Source of the DNA: Nocardiopsis algeriensis
GTDB lineage: Bacteria > Actinomycetota > Actinomycetes > Streptosporangiales > Streptosporangiaceae
Direction: 5' to 3'
Assembly (NCBI RefSeq): GCF_014203695.1
Contig: NZ_JACHJO010000012.1
Location: forward strand, 62,001-126,000
Length of the DNA stretch: 64,000 nt
The translations under genes were made by a program, and so were the position numbers. How positions within the stretch are numbered: the stretch's first letter is position 1; each line of letters begins with the position of its first letter. This document shows, in pieces, positions 49,564 through 58,414 of this stretch. The notes beneath the pieces were generated by a model. That model saw nothing but the letters and a program-made list of their open reading frames with translations. It made no database searches and had not been told where the DNA came from.

Positions 49564-50838
49564 TCAGGAGGCCTTGCCCTGCTCCTGATCGCCCAGAGCC
49601 AGCATGAGCTTGCGGTAGTGGCGCGACCGGGCCCCCAGGACAACGGTGGCCAGCAGGGTGGCGATGAGGGAGGCGGCCAGCACGCCGGTCTTGGCGTGGG
49701 CCAGGTGGACCGGGTCGTCGGCGAAGGAGAGCTCGGAGATGAGCAGCGACACGGTGAAGCCGATGCCCGCCAGCTGGGACATGCCGACGATGTCGATCCA
49801 CCTCAGACTCGGGTTGAGCTCGGCCCGGGTCACCTTGGTGGTCACCCACGAACCGCCGGCGATACCGATGACCTTGCCGAGGATGAGGCCCGCGATGATA
49901 CCGAGCGAGGCCCGGTCGCTGACGATGGCGCCGAAGTCGTCGATGACCACACCGGCGGAGAAGAAGGCGAAGATCGGCAGGGCCAGGCCCGCCGACCACG
50001 GGCGCAGCACGTGCTCGACGCCGTGGCTGGGGCTCTGCTTCTCACCGGGAAGCGCGCGCGTGCGCATCAGCAGGCCCATGGCCACACCGGCGATGGTGGC
50101 GTGCACCCCGCTCTCGTGGACGAGGAACCAGATCACCAGGGCGAGGGGGATGTAGACGATCCAGTTGGGCACCGGCGAGGCGTTCAGCTTGGCGGCCACG
50201 CCCCGGCCGCGCTGGAGGTACCAGAAGACGGCCAGCCCGGCCGCGGCGGCCAGCAGGGACAGGAAGTTGATGTCGGAGGTGTAGAACACCGCGATGACGA
50301 TGACCGCGCCGAGGTCGTCGACGATGGCCAGGGTCAGCAGGAAGGTGCGCAGCGACGGCGGCAGCCAGCGGCCCACGACCGCGAGGATGGCGATGGCGAA
50401 CGCGATGTCGGTCGCCATCGGGATGCCCCAGCCGTTGATCGTCTCGGGGGAGCCGAAGTTGATGGCGACGTAGATGGCCGCCGGCACGACCATGCCGCAG
50501 ACGGCGGCGACGATGGGCAGCATCGCCCGGCGCGGGTTGCGCAGCTCGCCGTTGACGAACTCCTGCTTGAGCTCGTTGCCCACCACGAAGAAGAAGATCG
50601 CCAGCAGCCCGTCCGCGGCCCAGACCTCCAGGGACAGGTCCAGGTGCAGGGCGGAGGGACCGAAGGTCAGCGAGCGCAGTTCCTCGTAGGAGGCGGCGAA
50701 GGGGGAGTTGATCCAGATGATGCCGAGGACCGCCGCGGCGATCAGGAGGAAGCCGCCCACGGTGTCGTTGCGCAGGACATCGGCGAACCGGGACAGGGAA
50801 CTCGGGCGTGCGTCACTGGAGGACGGGTCGATGCTCAT
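49564..50838 (-). CDS. nhaA: Na+/H+ antiporter NhaA
   Basis: A 424-residue, 12-helix antiporter. The paired ion-binding aspartates are in LAIVDDLGAVIVIAVFY; GWGIPMATDIAFAIAILAVVG and the late-helix Lys region in LGKVIGI match NhaA. It exports Na+ (or Li+) in exchange for protons. ATG 50838. The 5' leader contains the 26-nt motif at 50873-50898 also found before the divergent hydrolase gene. Confidence 0.95.
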   Translation of the reverse strand: MSIDPSSSDARPSSLSRFADVLRNDTVGGFLLIAAAVLGIIWINSPFAASYEELRSLTFGPSALHLDLSLEVWAADGLLAIFFFVVGNELKQEFVNGELRNPRRAMLPIVAAVCGMVVPAAIYVAINFGSPETINGWGIPMATDIAFAIAILAVVGRWLPPSLRTFLLTLAIVDDLGAVIVIAVFYTSDINFLSLLAAAAGLAVFWYLQRGRGVAAKLNASPVPNWIVYIPLALVIWFLVHESGVHATIAGVAMGLLMRTRALPGEKQSPSHGVEHVLRPWSAGLALPIFAFFSAGVVIDDFGAIVSDRASLGIIAGLILGKVIGIAGGSWVTTKVTRAELNPSLRWIDIVGMSQLAGIGFTVSLLISELSFADDPVHLAHAKTGVLAASLIATLLATVVLGARSRHYRKLMLALGDQEQGKAS

Positions 50839-50872
50839 GGACGGCTTTCCGGGAGACGACGGCTGAGGACTT

Positions 50873-50898
50873 CGCCGACCAGTCTTCCCGGCACACCT
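50873..50898 (-). promoter_or_regulatory. 26-nt conserved leader element of nhaA
   Basis: Read on the minus strand, this segment begins AGGTGTGCCGGGAAGACTGG and ends TCGGCG, and stops 34 bases before the nhaA start. It is identical over 26 bases to 51186-51211. A GCCG/CGGC stem can form across GGAAGACTGGT. The sense-strand position suggests an RNA element. Confidence 0.6.
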
Positions 50899-51185
50899 GT
50901 GGCGCTCTCGGCGCCTCGCCCATGGTGGTGGAAGGAGGGTGAAATGTCCAGTCCAGACGCGGTGTGGGGCGCTCTGCGGACCCCAAAGGCAGGGCGGCTC
51001 CGCCGGGCGGTCGGCCGGCCCGGGTCGGGACGCCCCGTGCGTTTTCCGAGAAACGGGAGGGAAACGGGAGCACCCGGGGCCGTACTGCTTCTCCGGAAGC
51101 GGACATGCGACAACGATTCGGTCACGCGTGTGCGAGAGTGCCCATGCGAGGGCACGACACGGGGCACAGACGTACAGTGCTCAGA

Positions 51186-51211
51186 AGGTGTGCCGGGAAG
51201 ACTGGTCGGCG
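51186..51211 (+). promoter_or_regulatory. 26-nt conserved leader element of the alpha/beta hydrolase gene
   Basis: Identical to the nhaA leader element, in the same orientation relative to its gene, ending 35 bases before the ATG at 51247. The flanking sequences of the two copies are unrelated. Confidence 0.6.
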
Positions 51212-51246
51212 GTCGTATTCGTCCAAGCGAAACAGGCAGGTCCCCG

Positions 51247-52125
51247 ATGCCCGACACGACTCTCCAGGGCGCGCGCATCTACCGCTCCGAGGCAGGGGCC
51301 CGCGAGGTCCGCGCCTGGTGCGAGGAGCGGCTCGCCTCATGGCCCGAGCTCAGGGCCCTGCCCGAGCTCGACTCCCAGCTCGGCCCCACACGGGCGTTCA
51401 GCGCCCCGGGCGGTGACAGGACCCCGGTCGTCGTCCTCAGCGGCACCAACTTCAACTCCGCCACCTGCGTGGACACCGCGCGCGTCCTGGCCCGGGACCG
51501 CCCCGTCATCCTGGTCGACCTGCCCGGCCAGCCCGGTCTCAGCTGCGGCGTCCGGCCGCGGGCCGCCCGCGCCCACGCCTACGGGAGCTGGCTCAACGAG
51601 ATCCTGCCCCTGGTCACGGGGCGCCCCGCGATCCTTCTGGGCCATTCCCTCGGAGCCGCCGTCGTGCTGGCCGCCAAGCCGTCGGACCTGGCCCGCTGCG
51701 TGGCGCTGGTCGGGCCGGCGGGGCTGACCTCCGCGGCCATGACACCCGAACTGATGCGGGTCTCGCTGCCGTGGATGGTCAACCCCCGCGACGACAAGAG
51801 CACCCGCCTGCTCAACCACATGAGCGGTCCGGCCCACAGGACCGAGGGCGTCCACCCCTTCGCCCCGTGGATGACGCTGGTGGGTCGGAGCTGCCGGACC
51901 AGCCTGGCGCCGGGGCCTCTGCCGATGGAGTGCCTGCGCCCCTGGGAGGACACGCCCGTGCTCGTGGCGACCGGATCCGACGACGCCTTCTACTCGCCCG
52001 CCCGTCTGCACGGCCCCGCCCGCCGGCTGCTGAACACCGACGTGGAGGTCATGGAGGGCGCGGGGCACCTGTCCCTGCTGGAGCAGCCCGAGGGTGTCGC
52101 CGAACTGCTCCGCTCGCTGGACTGA
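51247..52125 (+). CDS. alpha/beta hydrolase
   Basis: A 292-residue cytosolic alpha/beta-fold protein. The nucleophile elbow is GHSLG near residue 138, the oxyanion loop follows VVVLSGTNFNS (about 61-71), the acid is in VLVATGSDDAFY near 243, and the His is in GAGHLSLLEQPEG near 278. The GTNFNSAT loop and GHSLGAAVV are typical of the epoxide-hydrolase/lipase-like mass of unassigned actinobacterial hydrolases; substrate unknown. ATG 51247 has GGCAGG upstream. Divergent from nhaA. Confidence 0.88.
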   Translation: MPDTTLQGARIYRSEAGAREVRAWCEERLASWPELRALPELDSQLGPTRAFSAPGGDRTPVVVLSGTNFNSATCVDTARVLARDRPVILVDLPGQPGLSCGVRPRAARAHAYGSWLNEILPLVTGRPAILLGHSLGAAVVLAAKPSDLARCVALVGPAGLTSAAMTPELMRVSLPWMVNPRDDKSTRLLNHMSGPAHRTEGVHPFAPWMTLVGRSCRTSLAPGPLPMECLRPWEDTPVLVATGSDDAFYSPARLHGPARRLLNTDVEVMEGAGHLSLLEQPEGVAELLRSLD

Positions 52126-52365
52126 GCGTCAGGGGCACCGCCCGGCCCCTGTGCCGAGGGGCACATCCACGCGTGCGGAAGCCGGTGCCGGAACCGGGAA
52201 GGCCGGTGGATTCAGGACTTCTGTGCCGGGAGACACACGACCACAGCTTTTGAGCAGGGGCGCCGTTGTGTCCCGTTTTGCTCACGTGTAACTTTAGGAC
52301 TGCCTTACTAAGTGAAGCCTTACCAAACTTGGTGCGGCTTGTTCGTCGACCCCTGGAGTCCTGTC
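52126..52365. promoter_or_regulatory. promoter region of the iron transport operon, with candidate iron box
   Basis: TTAGGACTGCCTTACTAA at 52294-52311 resembles the TTAGGTTAGGCTAACCTAA box of IdeR/DmdR-type iron repressors at its ends but is imperfect in the centre. Its place 54 bases before the start of a siderophore transporter supports the reading. No riboswitch core was found. Confidence 0.45.
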
Positions 52366-53325
52366 GTGTCCCCACGCTCCGCGGCCTTCCTCTCCGCAAT
52401 CCCCCTCTCCGCCCTGATCCTGGCGGGCTGCTCCGCCGAGGACACCTCCGAGGAGGCGGAGGCGTCCGCCGAGTCCGGCGGTACCGTCACCGTCACCGCC
52501 GCCAACGGTGAGGTCGAGGTGGCCCAGAACCCGCAGACCGTGGTGGTCTTCGACAACGTCCAGCTGGACATCCTCGACGCCCTCGGTGTCGAGATCGCGG
52601 GCATCCCCAGCGCCGAGGTCGTCCCCGAGTTCTTCTCCGAGTACGCCGAGGACGAGTCCGTCGCCAACGTCGGCAGCCTCTTCGAGCCCGACTTCGAGGC
52701 CGTCGCCGCCCTGGAGCCCGACCTGATCATCAGCGGCGGCCGCAGCGCCGAGGTCACCGGCGACCTCGAGGAGATCGCCCCCACCATCGACATGAGCGTC
52801 GACACGGCCGACCTCGCCGGCAGCCTCGCCGAGCGCGCCCGCACCTACGGCGAGATCTTCGACAAGACCGAGGAGGCCGAGCAGCTGGTCTCCGACTTCG
52901 AGACCCGCGTCGACGAGGTCTCCGCCAAGCTCTCCGAGGCCGGTGACGGCCTGGTCATCATGACCAACGCAGGCGAGTTCAGCGCCTACGGCCCCGGCTC
53001 GCGCTACGGCTTCTTCTACGACTCCCTCGGCCTGGAGGCCTCCGTCGAGGTCGAGAGCGACGGCCGCCACGGCGAGGTCATGTCCTTCGAGGGCCTGGCC
53101 GAGGCCGACCCGGACTGGCTGCTGGTGCTCGACCGCGACGCCGCGATCGCCACCGAGGGCGCCACCCCGGCCGAGCAGGTCCTCGACAACGAGCTCGTCG
53201 ACCGCACCACCGCCGCCGAGGAGGACCAGATCGTCTACCTGGACTCCCAGGAGCTCTACCTGGTCGGCGGCATCCAGGCCTACATGAACGCCATGGACAC
53301 GGTCGACGCCGCCATCAGCGAGTAG
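52366..53325 (+). CDS. iron-siderophore ABC transporter substrate-binding lipoprotein
   Basis: A 319-residue FecB/FepB-type binding protein (cluster A-III, Peripla_BP_2). Lipobox LILAGC with Cys about 19 after a short signal peptide. Typical features: VEVAQNPQTVVVFDNVQLDILDALGVEIAG near 45-74, then LEPDLIISGGRSAEV. GTG 52366 is preferred to an ATG at 52312 because GGAG lies 8 bases upstream and the lipoprotein signal then starts correctly. First gene of the four-gene operon. Confidence 0.92.
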   Translation: MSPRSAAFLSAIPLSALILAGCSAEDTSEEAEASAESGGTVTVTAANGEVEVAQNPQTVVVFDNVQLDILDALGVEIAGIPSAEVVPEFFSEYAEDESVANVGSLFEPDFEAVAALEPDLIISGGRSAEVTGDLEEIAPTIDMSVDTADLAGSLAERARTYGEIFDKTEEAEQLVSDFETRVDEVSAKLSEAGDGLVIMTNAGEFSAYGPGSRYGFFYDSLGLEASVEVESDGRHGEVMSFEGLAEADPDWLLVLDRDAAIATEGATPAEQVLDNELVDRTTAAEEDQIVYLDSQELYLVGGIQAYMNAMDTVDAAISE

Positions 53326-53331
53326 TGATCC

Positions 53332-54351
53332 GTGGCCACGACGCTTTCCCGCCCCGAGCCCGGGGACCGCACGCGGTCCCCGGGCCTTCGGGCCGCACTG
53401 CCCCTGGCGGCCGCCTTCGCCGCGGTCCTGGCGCTCTCCGTCCTGAGCCTGTTCGTCGGCGCCAGCGACATCTCCGTCCAGCGCCTCCTGGAGGACCCCG
53501 AGGCCCGGGAGATCTTCCTGCTCAGCCGGGTCCCGCGCACCCTCGCCCTCGTGCTCGCCGGGGCGGCGATGAGCGTCGCCGGCCTCATCATGCAGATGCT
53601 CACCCAGAACCGGTTCGTCGAGCCCTCCACGGCCGGCACGGCGGAGTCGGCGGCACTGGGCATCCTGCTCGTCACCCTCTTCTTCCCGGGCGCCCCCCTC
53701 ACGGTGAAGATCACCGCGGCCTGCGTGGCGGCGCTCCTGGGCACCGGACTCTTCCTGGGCATCCTCCAGCGGATCGCCCTCAAGTCCTCGCTGATCGTGC
53801 CGCTGGTGGGCATCATGCTCGGCGCCGTCATCGGCGCGGTCACGACGTTCATCGCGCTGCGCTTCGACCTCCTGCAGAGCCTGGGGGTCTGGCAGTCCGG
53901 TGACTTCTCCGGAATCATGCGCGGCCGCTACGAGCAGCTGTGGCTGGTGGGCCTTCTCGCCGTCACCGCCTACCTCATCGCCGACCGGCTCACCGTGGCC
54001 GGGCTCGGCCGCGACATCGCCGTCAACGTGGGGCTCGACCACCGGACCGTCATGGCGGTGGGTGTGGGCATCGTCGCCGTGATCAGCGGCGTGACGGTGG
54101 TGGTCGTGGGCATGCTGCCGTTCCTCGGACTCGTCGTCCCGAACCTGGTCAGCATGACCGTCGGCGACCACGTCCGCCGGGGGGTGCCCTGGGTGTGCCT
54201 CCTGGGCTCAGGGGTCCTCGTGCTGTGCGACATCGTCTCGCGCGTCATCCGGATGCCGTTCGAGATCCCGGTGGGCAGCGTCCTCGGTGTCGTGGGCGCG
54301 GCCGTGTTCCTGTACATGCTCCTGCGGAGGAACGCCCATGGCGCTCGATGA
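53332..54351 (+). CDS. iron-siderophore ABC transporter permease (FecCD type)
   Basis: A 339-residue permease with about ten helices. Family motifs: LSRVPRTLALVLAGAAMSVAGLIMQMLTQNRFVEPSTAGTAESAALG (about 60-107) and the late PNLVSMTVGDHVRR region that contacts the ATPase. GTG 53332 lies 6 bases after the binding-protein stop. It forms a heterodimeric channel with the next gene. Confidence 0.92.
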   Translation: MATTLSRPEPGDRTRSPGLRAALPLAAAFAAVLALSVLSLFVGASDISVQRLLEDPEAREIFLLSRVPRTLALVLAGAAMSVAGLIMQMLTQNRFVEPSTAGTAESAALGILLVTLFFPGAPLTVKITAACVAALLGTGLFLGILQRIALKSSLIVPLVGIMLGAVIGAVTTFIALRFDLLQSLGVWQSGDFSGIMRGRYEQLWLVGLLAVTAYLIADRLTVAGLGRDIAVNVGLDHRTVMAVGVGIVAVISGVTVVVVGMLPFLGLVVPNLVSMTVGDHVRRGVPWVCLLGSGVLVLCDIVSRVIRMPFEIPVGSVLGVVGAAVFLYMLLRRNAHGAR

Positions 54352-55387
54352 ACGAAGCACCGGCCCCGTCGAGGCCTCCGCGGATCCCGCCGCCAGGCCC
54401 GAGGGCACGCCGGTCCCGGCCCGACGCGGGCCCCGCTCCCTGCCGCCGTGGGCGCGGATCACCCTCCTGGCGGTGCTCGCCGCCGGCTTCGCCGCCGCCT
54501 ACCTGACCTACGACGTGACCGGCAACGTCGCCTACGTCATCGAGCGCCGGTCGACGGTCGTGCTCACGATGGTCGTGGTCGCGTTCGCCGGCGCGGTGTC
54601 CACGGTCCTGTTCCACACGGTCACCGACAACCGCATCCTCACCCCCTCGATCATGGGGATGGAGGCGCTGTTCACGCTGGTGCAGACGAGCCTGGTGTTC
54701 GTCTTCGGCATCGCGGGGCTGAACATGTTCCCGCCGGCCGTGGAGTTCCTCGCCCAGACGGCGCTCATGCTGCTGTTCGCGGTGCTGCTGTTCCAACGGC
54801 TCTTCACCGGCGGCATCGGCAGCCTGCACCTGACCCTGCTCGTCGGCATCGTCTTCGGTGTGCTCTTCGGGAGCCTGTCGCAGCTGATGCGCCGGCTGCT
54901 GACCCCCGACGAGTTCACCGCCCTGCAGAGCCGCCTGTTCGCCCGCCTGACCCGGGCCGACCCCGAACTGCTGCCGTGGGTGGCGGCGGCCGTCGTGCTG
55001 GTCGCCGTCTACGTGTGGCGCATGCACCGGGTGATGGACGTGGTCGCGCTGGGACGTGAGAGCGCCGTCAACCTGGGTGTGGACCACCGCCGCGTGGCAC
55101 TGCAGACCCTGATGATCGTCGCGCTGCTCACCGCCGCCTCCACCGCGCTGGTGGGGCCGATGACCTTCTTCGGGTTCATGGCCGCGACCCTGGCCTACCA
55201 GCTGGCCGGCAGCCACGAGCACCGCCACGTCATGCCGGTCGCCTTCCTGATCGGCATGTGCGCGCTGGTCGGCGGGCAGTTCTTCCTCGAACACCTGCTC
55301 GGGCACGCCGGCACGCTCAGCGTGGTCATCGAGTTCACCGGCGGCGCGCTGTTCCTGTACTTCCTGCTCCGAAAGGCCGCCCGTTGA
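54338..55387 (+). CDS. iron-siderophore ABC transporter permease, second subunit
   Basis: A 349-residue FecCD permease. An extra N-terminal segment (about 1-40) is polar; then YLTYDVTGNVAYVIERRSTVVLTMVVVAF and TDNRILTPSIMGMEALFTLVQTSLVF, the less common variant of the permease motif, followed by FFGFMAATLAYQLAG near the ATPase-coupling loop. ATG 54338 has GGAGG and overlaps the preceding gene by 14 bases; its stop overlaps the ATPase start. Confidence 0.92.
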   Translation: MALDERSTGPVEASADPAARPEGTPVPARRGPRSLPPWARITLLAVLAAGFAAAYLTYDVTGNVAYVIERRSTVVLTMVVVAFAGAVSTVLFHTVTDNRILTPSIMGMEALFTLVQTSLVFVFGIAGLNMFPPAVEFLAQTALMLLFAVLLFQRLFTGGIGSLHLTLLVGIVFGVLFGSLSQLMRRLLTPDEFTALQSRLFARLTRADPELLPWVAAAVVLVAVYVWRMHRVMDVVALGRESAVNLGVDHRRVALQTLMIVALLTAASTALVGPMTFFGFMAATLAYQLAGSHEHRHVMPVAFLIGMCALVGGQFFLEHLLGHAGTLSVVIEFTGGALFLYFLLRKAAR

Positions 55388-56142
55388 TCGAACTCACCGA
55401 CCTCCGCAAGGTGTACGGGGACGACACCGTCCTGCGCGACGTCTCGCTGCGGATCGAGCGCGGCGGGGTCACCTCGATCATCGGCCCCAACGGCGCGGGC
55501 AAGTCCACCATGCTCACCATCATCGGACGCCTGCTCAAGGCCGACGGCGGCCGCGTCACGGTCGACGACCTGGACACGGAGCGCACCCCCGGCCGGGAGA
55601 TGGCCAAGCGGCTGTCCATCCTGCGCCAGGAGAACCGCTTCACCACGCGGCTGACCGTGCGCGACCTGGTGCGCTTCGGCCGCTACCCGCACTCGCAGGG
55701 CCGCCTGACGGCGGAGGACCACCGGCACGTGGAGGCCGCCCTGGGCTTCCTCGACCTGGAACCGCTCGCCGACCGGTTCCTCGACGAGCTCTCCGGCGGC
55801 CAGCGCCAGCGCGCCTACGTGGCGATGGTGCTGTGCCAGGACACCGACTACGTCCTGCTCGACGAGCCGCTCAACAACCTCGACATGAAGCACGCCGTGG
55901 CGATGATGCGGCAGATCCGCAGCGCCGCCGACACCCTCGGCAAGTCGGTCGTCATCGTCATCCACGACATCAACTTCGCGTCGGCCTACTCCGACCGGAT
56001 CGTGGCGATGCGGGACGGCCGGGTCGTACACACGGGCACCCCCGAGGAGATCATGACCCCGGAGGTGCTCAAGGAGGTGTTCGACCTGGATGTCCGCATC
56101 GAAGAGGTCGGCGGCACCCGGGTGGGCGTCTACTACCGCTGA
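55384..56142 (+). CDS. iron-siderophore ABC transporter ATP-binding protein
   Basis: A 252-residue FecE/FepC-type ATPase: Walker A GPNGAGKST (about 35-43), Q-loop ILRQENRFTTRLTVRDLVRFGRYPHSQGR, signature ELSGGQRQRAYVAMVL, Walker B DYVLLDEPLNNLD, H-loop VIHDINFASAYSD. The TTG 55384 start overlaps the permease stop (TTGA). Completes the iron importer 52366-56142. Confidence 0.93.
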   Translation: MIELTDLRKVYGDDTVLRDVSLRIERGGVTSIIGPNGAGKSTMLTIIGRLLKADGGRVTVDDLDTERTPGREMAKRLSILRQENRFTTRLTVRDLVRFGRYPHSQGRLTAEDHRHVEAALGFLDLEPLADRFLDELSGGQRQRAYVAMVLCQDTDYVLLDEPLNNLDMKHAVAMMRQIRSAADTLGKSVVIVIHDINFASAYSDRIVAMRDGRVVHTGTPEEIMTPEVLKEVFDLDVRIEEVGGTRVGVYYR

Positions 56143-56159
56143 GCCCGCCCCGGGCGGGC
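56143..56159. terminator. short hairpin between convergent genes
   Basis: GCCCGC-CCCGG-GCGGGC palindrome immediately after the ATPase stop and 4 bases before the stop of the convergent DUF2795 gene. Confidence 0.5.
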
Positions 56160-56162
56160 CGG

Positions 56163-56498
56163 TCAGGAGCCGCGGTTCTCGCCCGTCTCCTCCTCGATGG
56201 GGTTGACCGGGCGGGTCTCCTTCATCGAGGAGGCCATCCCCGGCTTGGTGTGCTCCCGCCGCGTCTGGGCCTTGGCCGACTCGGGCCGGGCGTCGGTGTC
56301 GGACCTGGGAATGGGCACCGAGCGGAGGATCTCCTCGGGCTGGTTGTAGTCCGCCGGCGGGATCGAGCGCAGGGCGCTCATCAACTCCTTGTCCGCGCCC
56401 GCCTCCAGGGCGTGCTCGACGACCTGCTCCTTGCCCACGGGGAAGGACACCTCTCCGAGGATGTCCTTGAGTCCCTCGATGCCGTGCTTGACGCCCAT
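56163..56498 (-). CDS. DUF2795 domain protein
   Basis: A 111-residue soluble protein. The N-terminal 65 residues match DUF2795 (LKDILGEVSFPVGKEQVVEHALEAGA, then LRSIPPADYNQPEEILRSV). The C-terminal half is charged and disordered-looking. Members are small actinobacterial stress-associated proteins of unknown function. ATG 56498 follows AAGGAG. Confidence 0.88.
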   Translation of the reverse strand: MGVKHGIEGLKDILGEVSFPVGKEQVVEHALEAGADKELMSALRSIPPADYNQPEEILRSVPIPRSDTDARPESAKAQTRREHTKPGMASSMKETRPVNPIEEETGENRGS

Positions 56499-56599
56499 GC
56501 CGGTCTCCTTCCGCATCGGGTGGGGCCCGGACCGCACCGACGTGGCGTGCGGCCTGGCCTGTGCAGACACGTAGGTGCGACTACCCGGGCCCGGCGTTC

Positions 56600-57277
56600 T
56601 CAACCCCGGTCGGAGGAGGGAGCGGTCCAGGCGGCTGCGGTCTCTTCGGACCCCGCCACCACCGCCGCGTGCAGGGCCAAGGCCCGCATCGCGCTGCTGT
56701 GGCGGTCCTCCTCGTAGGAGGCGGTGGCGTCCGCGGCCACCACCACGCGGAACCCCAGCTGGAAGGCGTCGCGTGCGGTGGAGTCCACACAGCAGTCCGC
56801 GGTCAGACCGCAGACCGTCACCCAGGTGGCGCCGATCCCGTGCAGGACACGCTCCAGGTCCGTGCCGTGGAAGCCCGAGTAGCGGCGCTTGGCCACGACG
56901 GGCTCCTCCGGCTCCGGCTCCACCCCGAACCACTCGGCCCCGGAGGTACCCGCCACGCACGGCTCCCGGCTCAGGAGCGTGTCGGGGTCGGCATCGAGAA
57001 GTCCCCGGTGCCACCGCGAGGACCCCCACGGCTCGGCCAGGTCCTGCTCCAGGCGGACCCACACCACGGGCACCCCCGCGGCGCGTGCGCGCCCGACCAG
57101 ATCGGCCGTACGCTCCACCGCCGCGAGGACGCGGTCGCGGTCGGCCGGGGACAGCCAGGGGAGGTGCGCCGGGTCGGCGAAGTCGCGTTGGACGTCGACG
57201 ACCACGAGCGCGGCCTCCCCCGGCGGACCGGGAACGGGCCGCGGGCGGCCCGTCACATCGGAGATGTGCTCCGTCAC
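56600..57277 (-). CDS. isochorismatase-fold cysteine hydrolase, RutB-like
   Basis: A 225-residue cysteine hydrolase. The catalytic triad fits: Asp28 in VVVDVQRDF, Lys130 in PVVAKRRYSGF and the Cys in TADCCVDST (Cys163). In the pyrimidine Rut pathway RutB hydrolyses ureidoacrylate to release carbamate and aminoacrylate. The neighbouring gene is RutA-like and overlaps it (GTGA at 57274-57277), making that reaction or a close relative the best guess. Other isochorismatase-fold enzymes (nicotinamidase, ureidosuccinate-type amidases) cannot be excluded. Confidence 0.85.
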   Translation of the reverse strand: MTEHISDVTGRPRPVPGPPGEAALVVVDVQRDFADPAHLPWLSPADRDRVLAAVERTADLVGRARAAGVPVVWVRLEQDLAEPWGSSRWHRGLLDADPDTLLSREPCVAGTSGAEWFGVEPEPEEPVVAKRRYSGFHGTDLERVLHGIGATWVTVCGLTADCCVDSTARDAFQLGFRVVVAADATASYEEDRHSSAMRALALHAAVVAGSEETAAAWTAPSSDRG

Positions 57278-58368
57278 TCCGCGGACACCCCGGTGGCTCC
57301 TCCGGGACGCAGCAGCGGCATGACGGCCTCCCCGAACGCCGCGAGGTCGGCGTGGTAGTCGGGGAAGATCAGCATCAGGCCGTCGAGCTCGGCCGACTCG
57401 ACGATCTCGCGGATGCGCCCGGCGACCGTCTCGGGGGAGCCGGTCGCGAAGGGCGCCTGGAAGGCCTCGTCCTCGGGACGCTCCGAGGTCAGGGACAGCG
57501 CCTTGTCCAGGGGCAGGCCCCAGGAGCGCTTCATGTTGACGAGGGCCTCGATGTCGGCGCCGCGGCCGTACCGCAGACGCCGCTCCTCGGCCTTCTCGTC
57601 GGTCTCGTCCATGACCACGGTGAGCATCGAGTACGTGCGGATGCTCCGGCCCTGCTTCTCCGCCCGCTTCTTCACGTCGCGGCTGGCGTCGCGCAGGCCG
57701 GTCAGGGTCTCGGCGGTGAGGAACGAACCGTCGCAGTGCCGGGCCTGGAAGTTCAGCCCGGTGTCGGAGCGGCCGGCGCTGATGAGGGTCGGCATCGGCG
57801 ACGGGTGCGGCAGCGACCGGCAGTCGTCCAGCTGGAAGTACTCGCCGTCGTGGGTCACCGAGGGCTCGGTCCACAGGCGCTTGAGGAGCGAGGTCCACTC
57901 CTCGGTGTACCGGTACCGGTCGGCGTGTGCGAGGTCCTCGCGCCACATGCCCATCTGGCGGAACTCGTCGGCGTAGGAGCCGACGACGATGTTCATCCCG
58001 GCCCGGCCGCCGCTGATCTCCTGCATCGTGGTGTACATCTTGGCCGCGATGGCCGGGTTGAACAGGTTGGTGTGGATCGTCGCCCACACCTTGACCCGCT
58101 CGGTGGCCTCGGCCAGTCCCGACATCATCGTGATGGACTCGAGGGTGTGCTCCCAGTGGGCGGTGGTGCCTCCGTAGCCGCGCCACTTGCCCATGGACAT
58201 GATGAAGTCGAGACCGTAGGACTCGGCGAGGACCGCCGCCTTGCGGTTGTACTCGTACGACGCCTCGGGGTGCGGGGCCGTCTCGGAGACGATCCAGCCG
58301 CCGCTGCCGATCGGCAGGAAGATCCCGTACTCGGTTTCGGCGGTGGGTGTCCCGCTCTGTGCTGACAA
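57274..58368 (-). CDS. flavin-dependent monooxygenase of the RutA type (LLM class)
   Basis: A 364-residue bacterial-luciferase-like enzyme. It begins YGIFLPIGSGGWIVSETAP and continues FIMSMGKWRGYGGTTAHWEHTLESITMMSGLAEAT, very like E. coli RutA; ISGGRAGMNIVVGSYADEFRQMGMW and SAGRSDTGLNFQARHCDGSF are further family segments. RutA opens the uracil/thymine ring with FMNH2 and O2, giving ureidoacrylate. No flavin reductase gene (rutF) is in the cluster, so reduced FMN must come from elsewhere. ATG 58368. Confidence 0.9.
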   Translation of the reverse strand: MSAQSGTPTAETEYGIFLPIGSGGWIVSETAPHPEASYEYNRKAAVLAESYGLDFIMSMGKWRGYGGTTAHWEHTLESITMMSGLAEATERVKVWATIHTNLFNPAIAAKMYTTMQEISGGRAGMNIVVGSYADEFRQMGMWREDLAHADRYRYTEEWTSLLKRLWTEPSVTHDGEYFQLDDCRSLPHPSPMPTLISAGRSDTGLNFQARHCDGSFLTAETLTGLRDASRDVKKRAEKQGRSIRTYSMLTVVMDETDEKAEERRLRYGRGADIEALVNMKRSWGLPLDKALSLTSERPEDEAFQAPFATGSPETVAGRIREIVESAELDGLMLIFPDYHADLAAFGEAVMPLLRPGGATGVSAE

Positions 58369-58414
58369 CGTGGGTTCCTCGTTCGCTTCTGTGCTGTGTG
58401 GCTGGGGGGCAGGT

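Noticed and set aside
50873..51211. MITE or IS remnant bounded by 26-bp inverted repeats
   Set aside because: The repeats sit at matching distances from two divergent start codons and lack visible target duplications, so a shared leader element explains them better; transposition is not excluded.
52126..52365. Cobalamin riboswitch before the siderophore operon (a CCGGGAAGGCCGGTGG-like segment)
   Set aside because: No B12 box and no other conserved segments; the encoded transporter looks siderophore-like and a candidate iron box is present instead.
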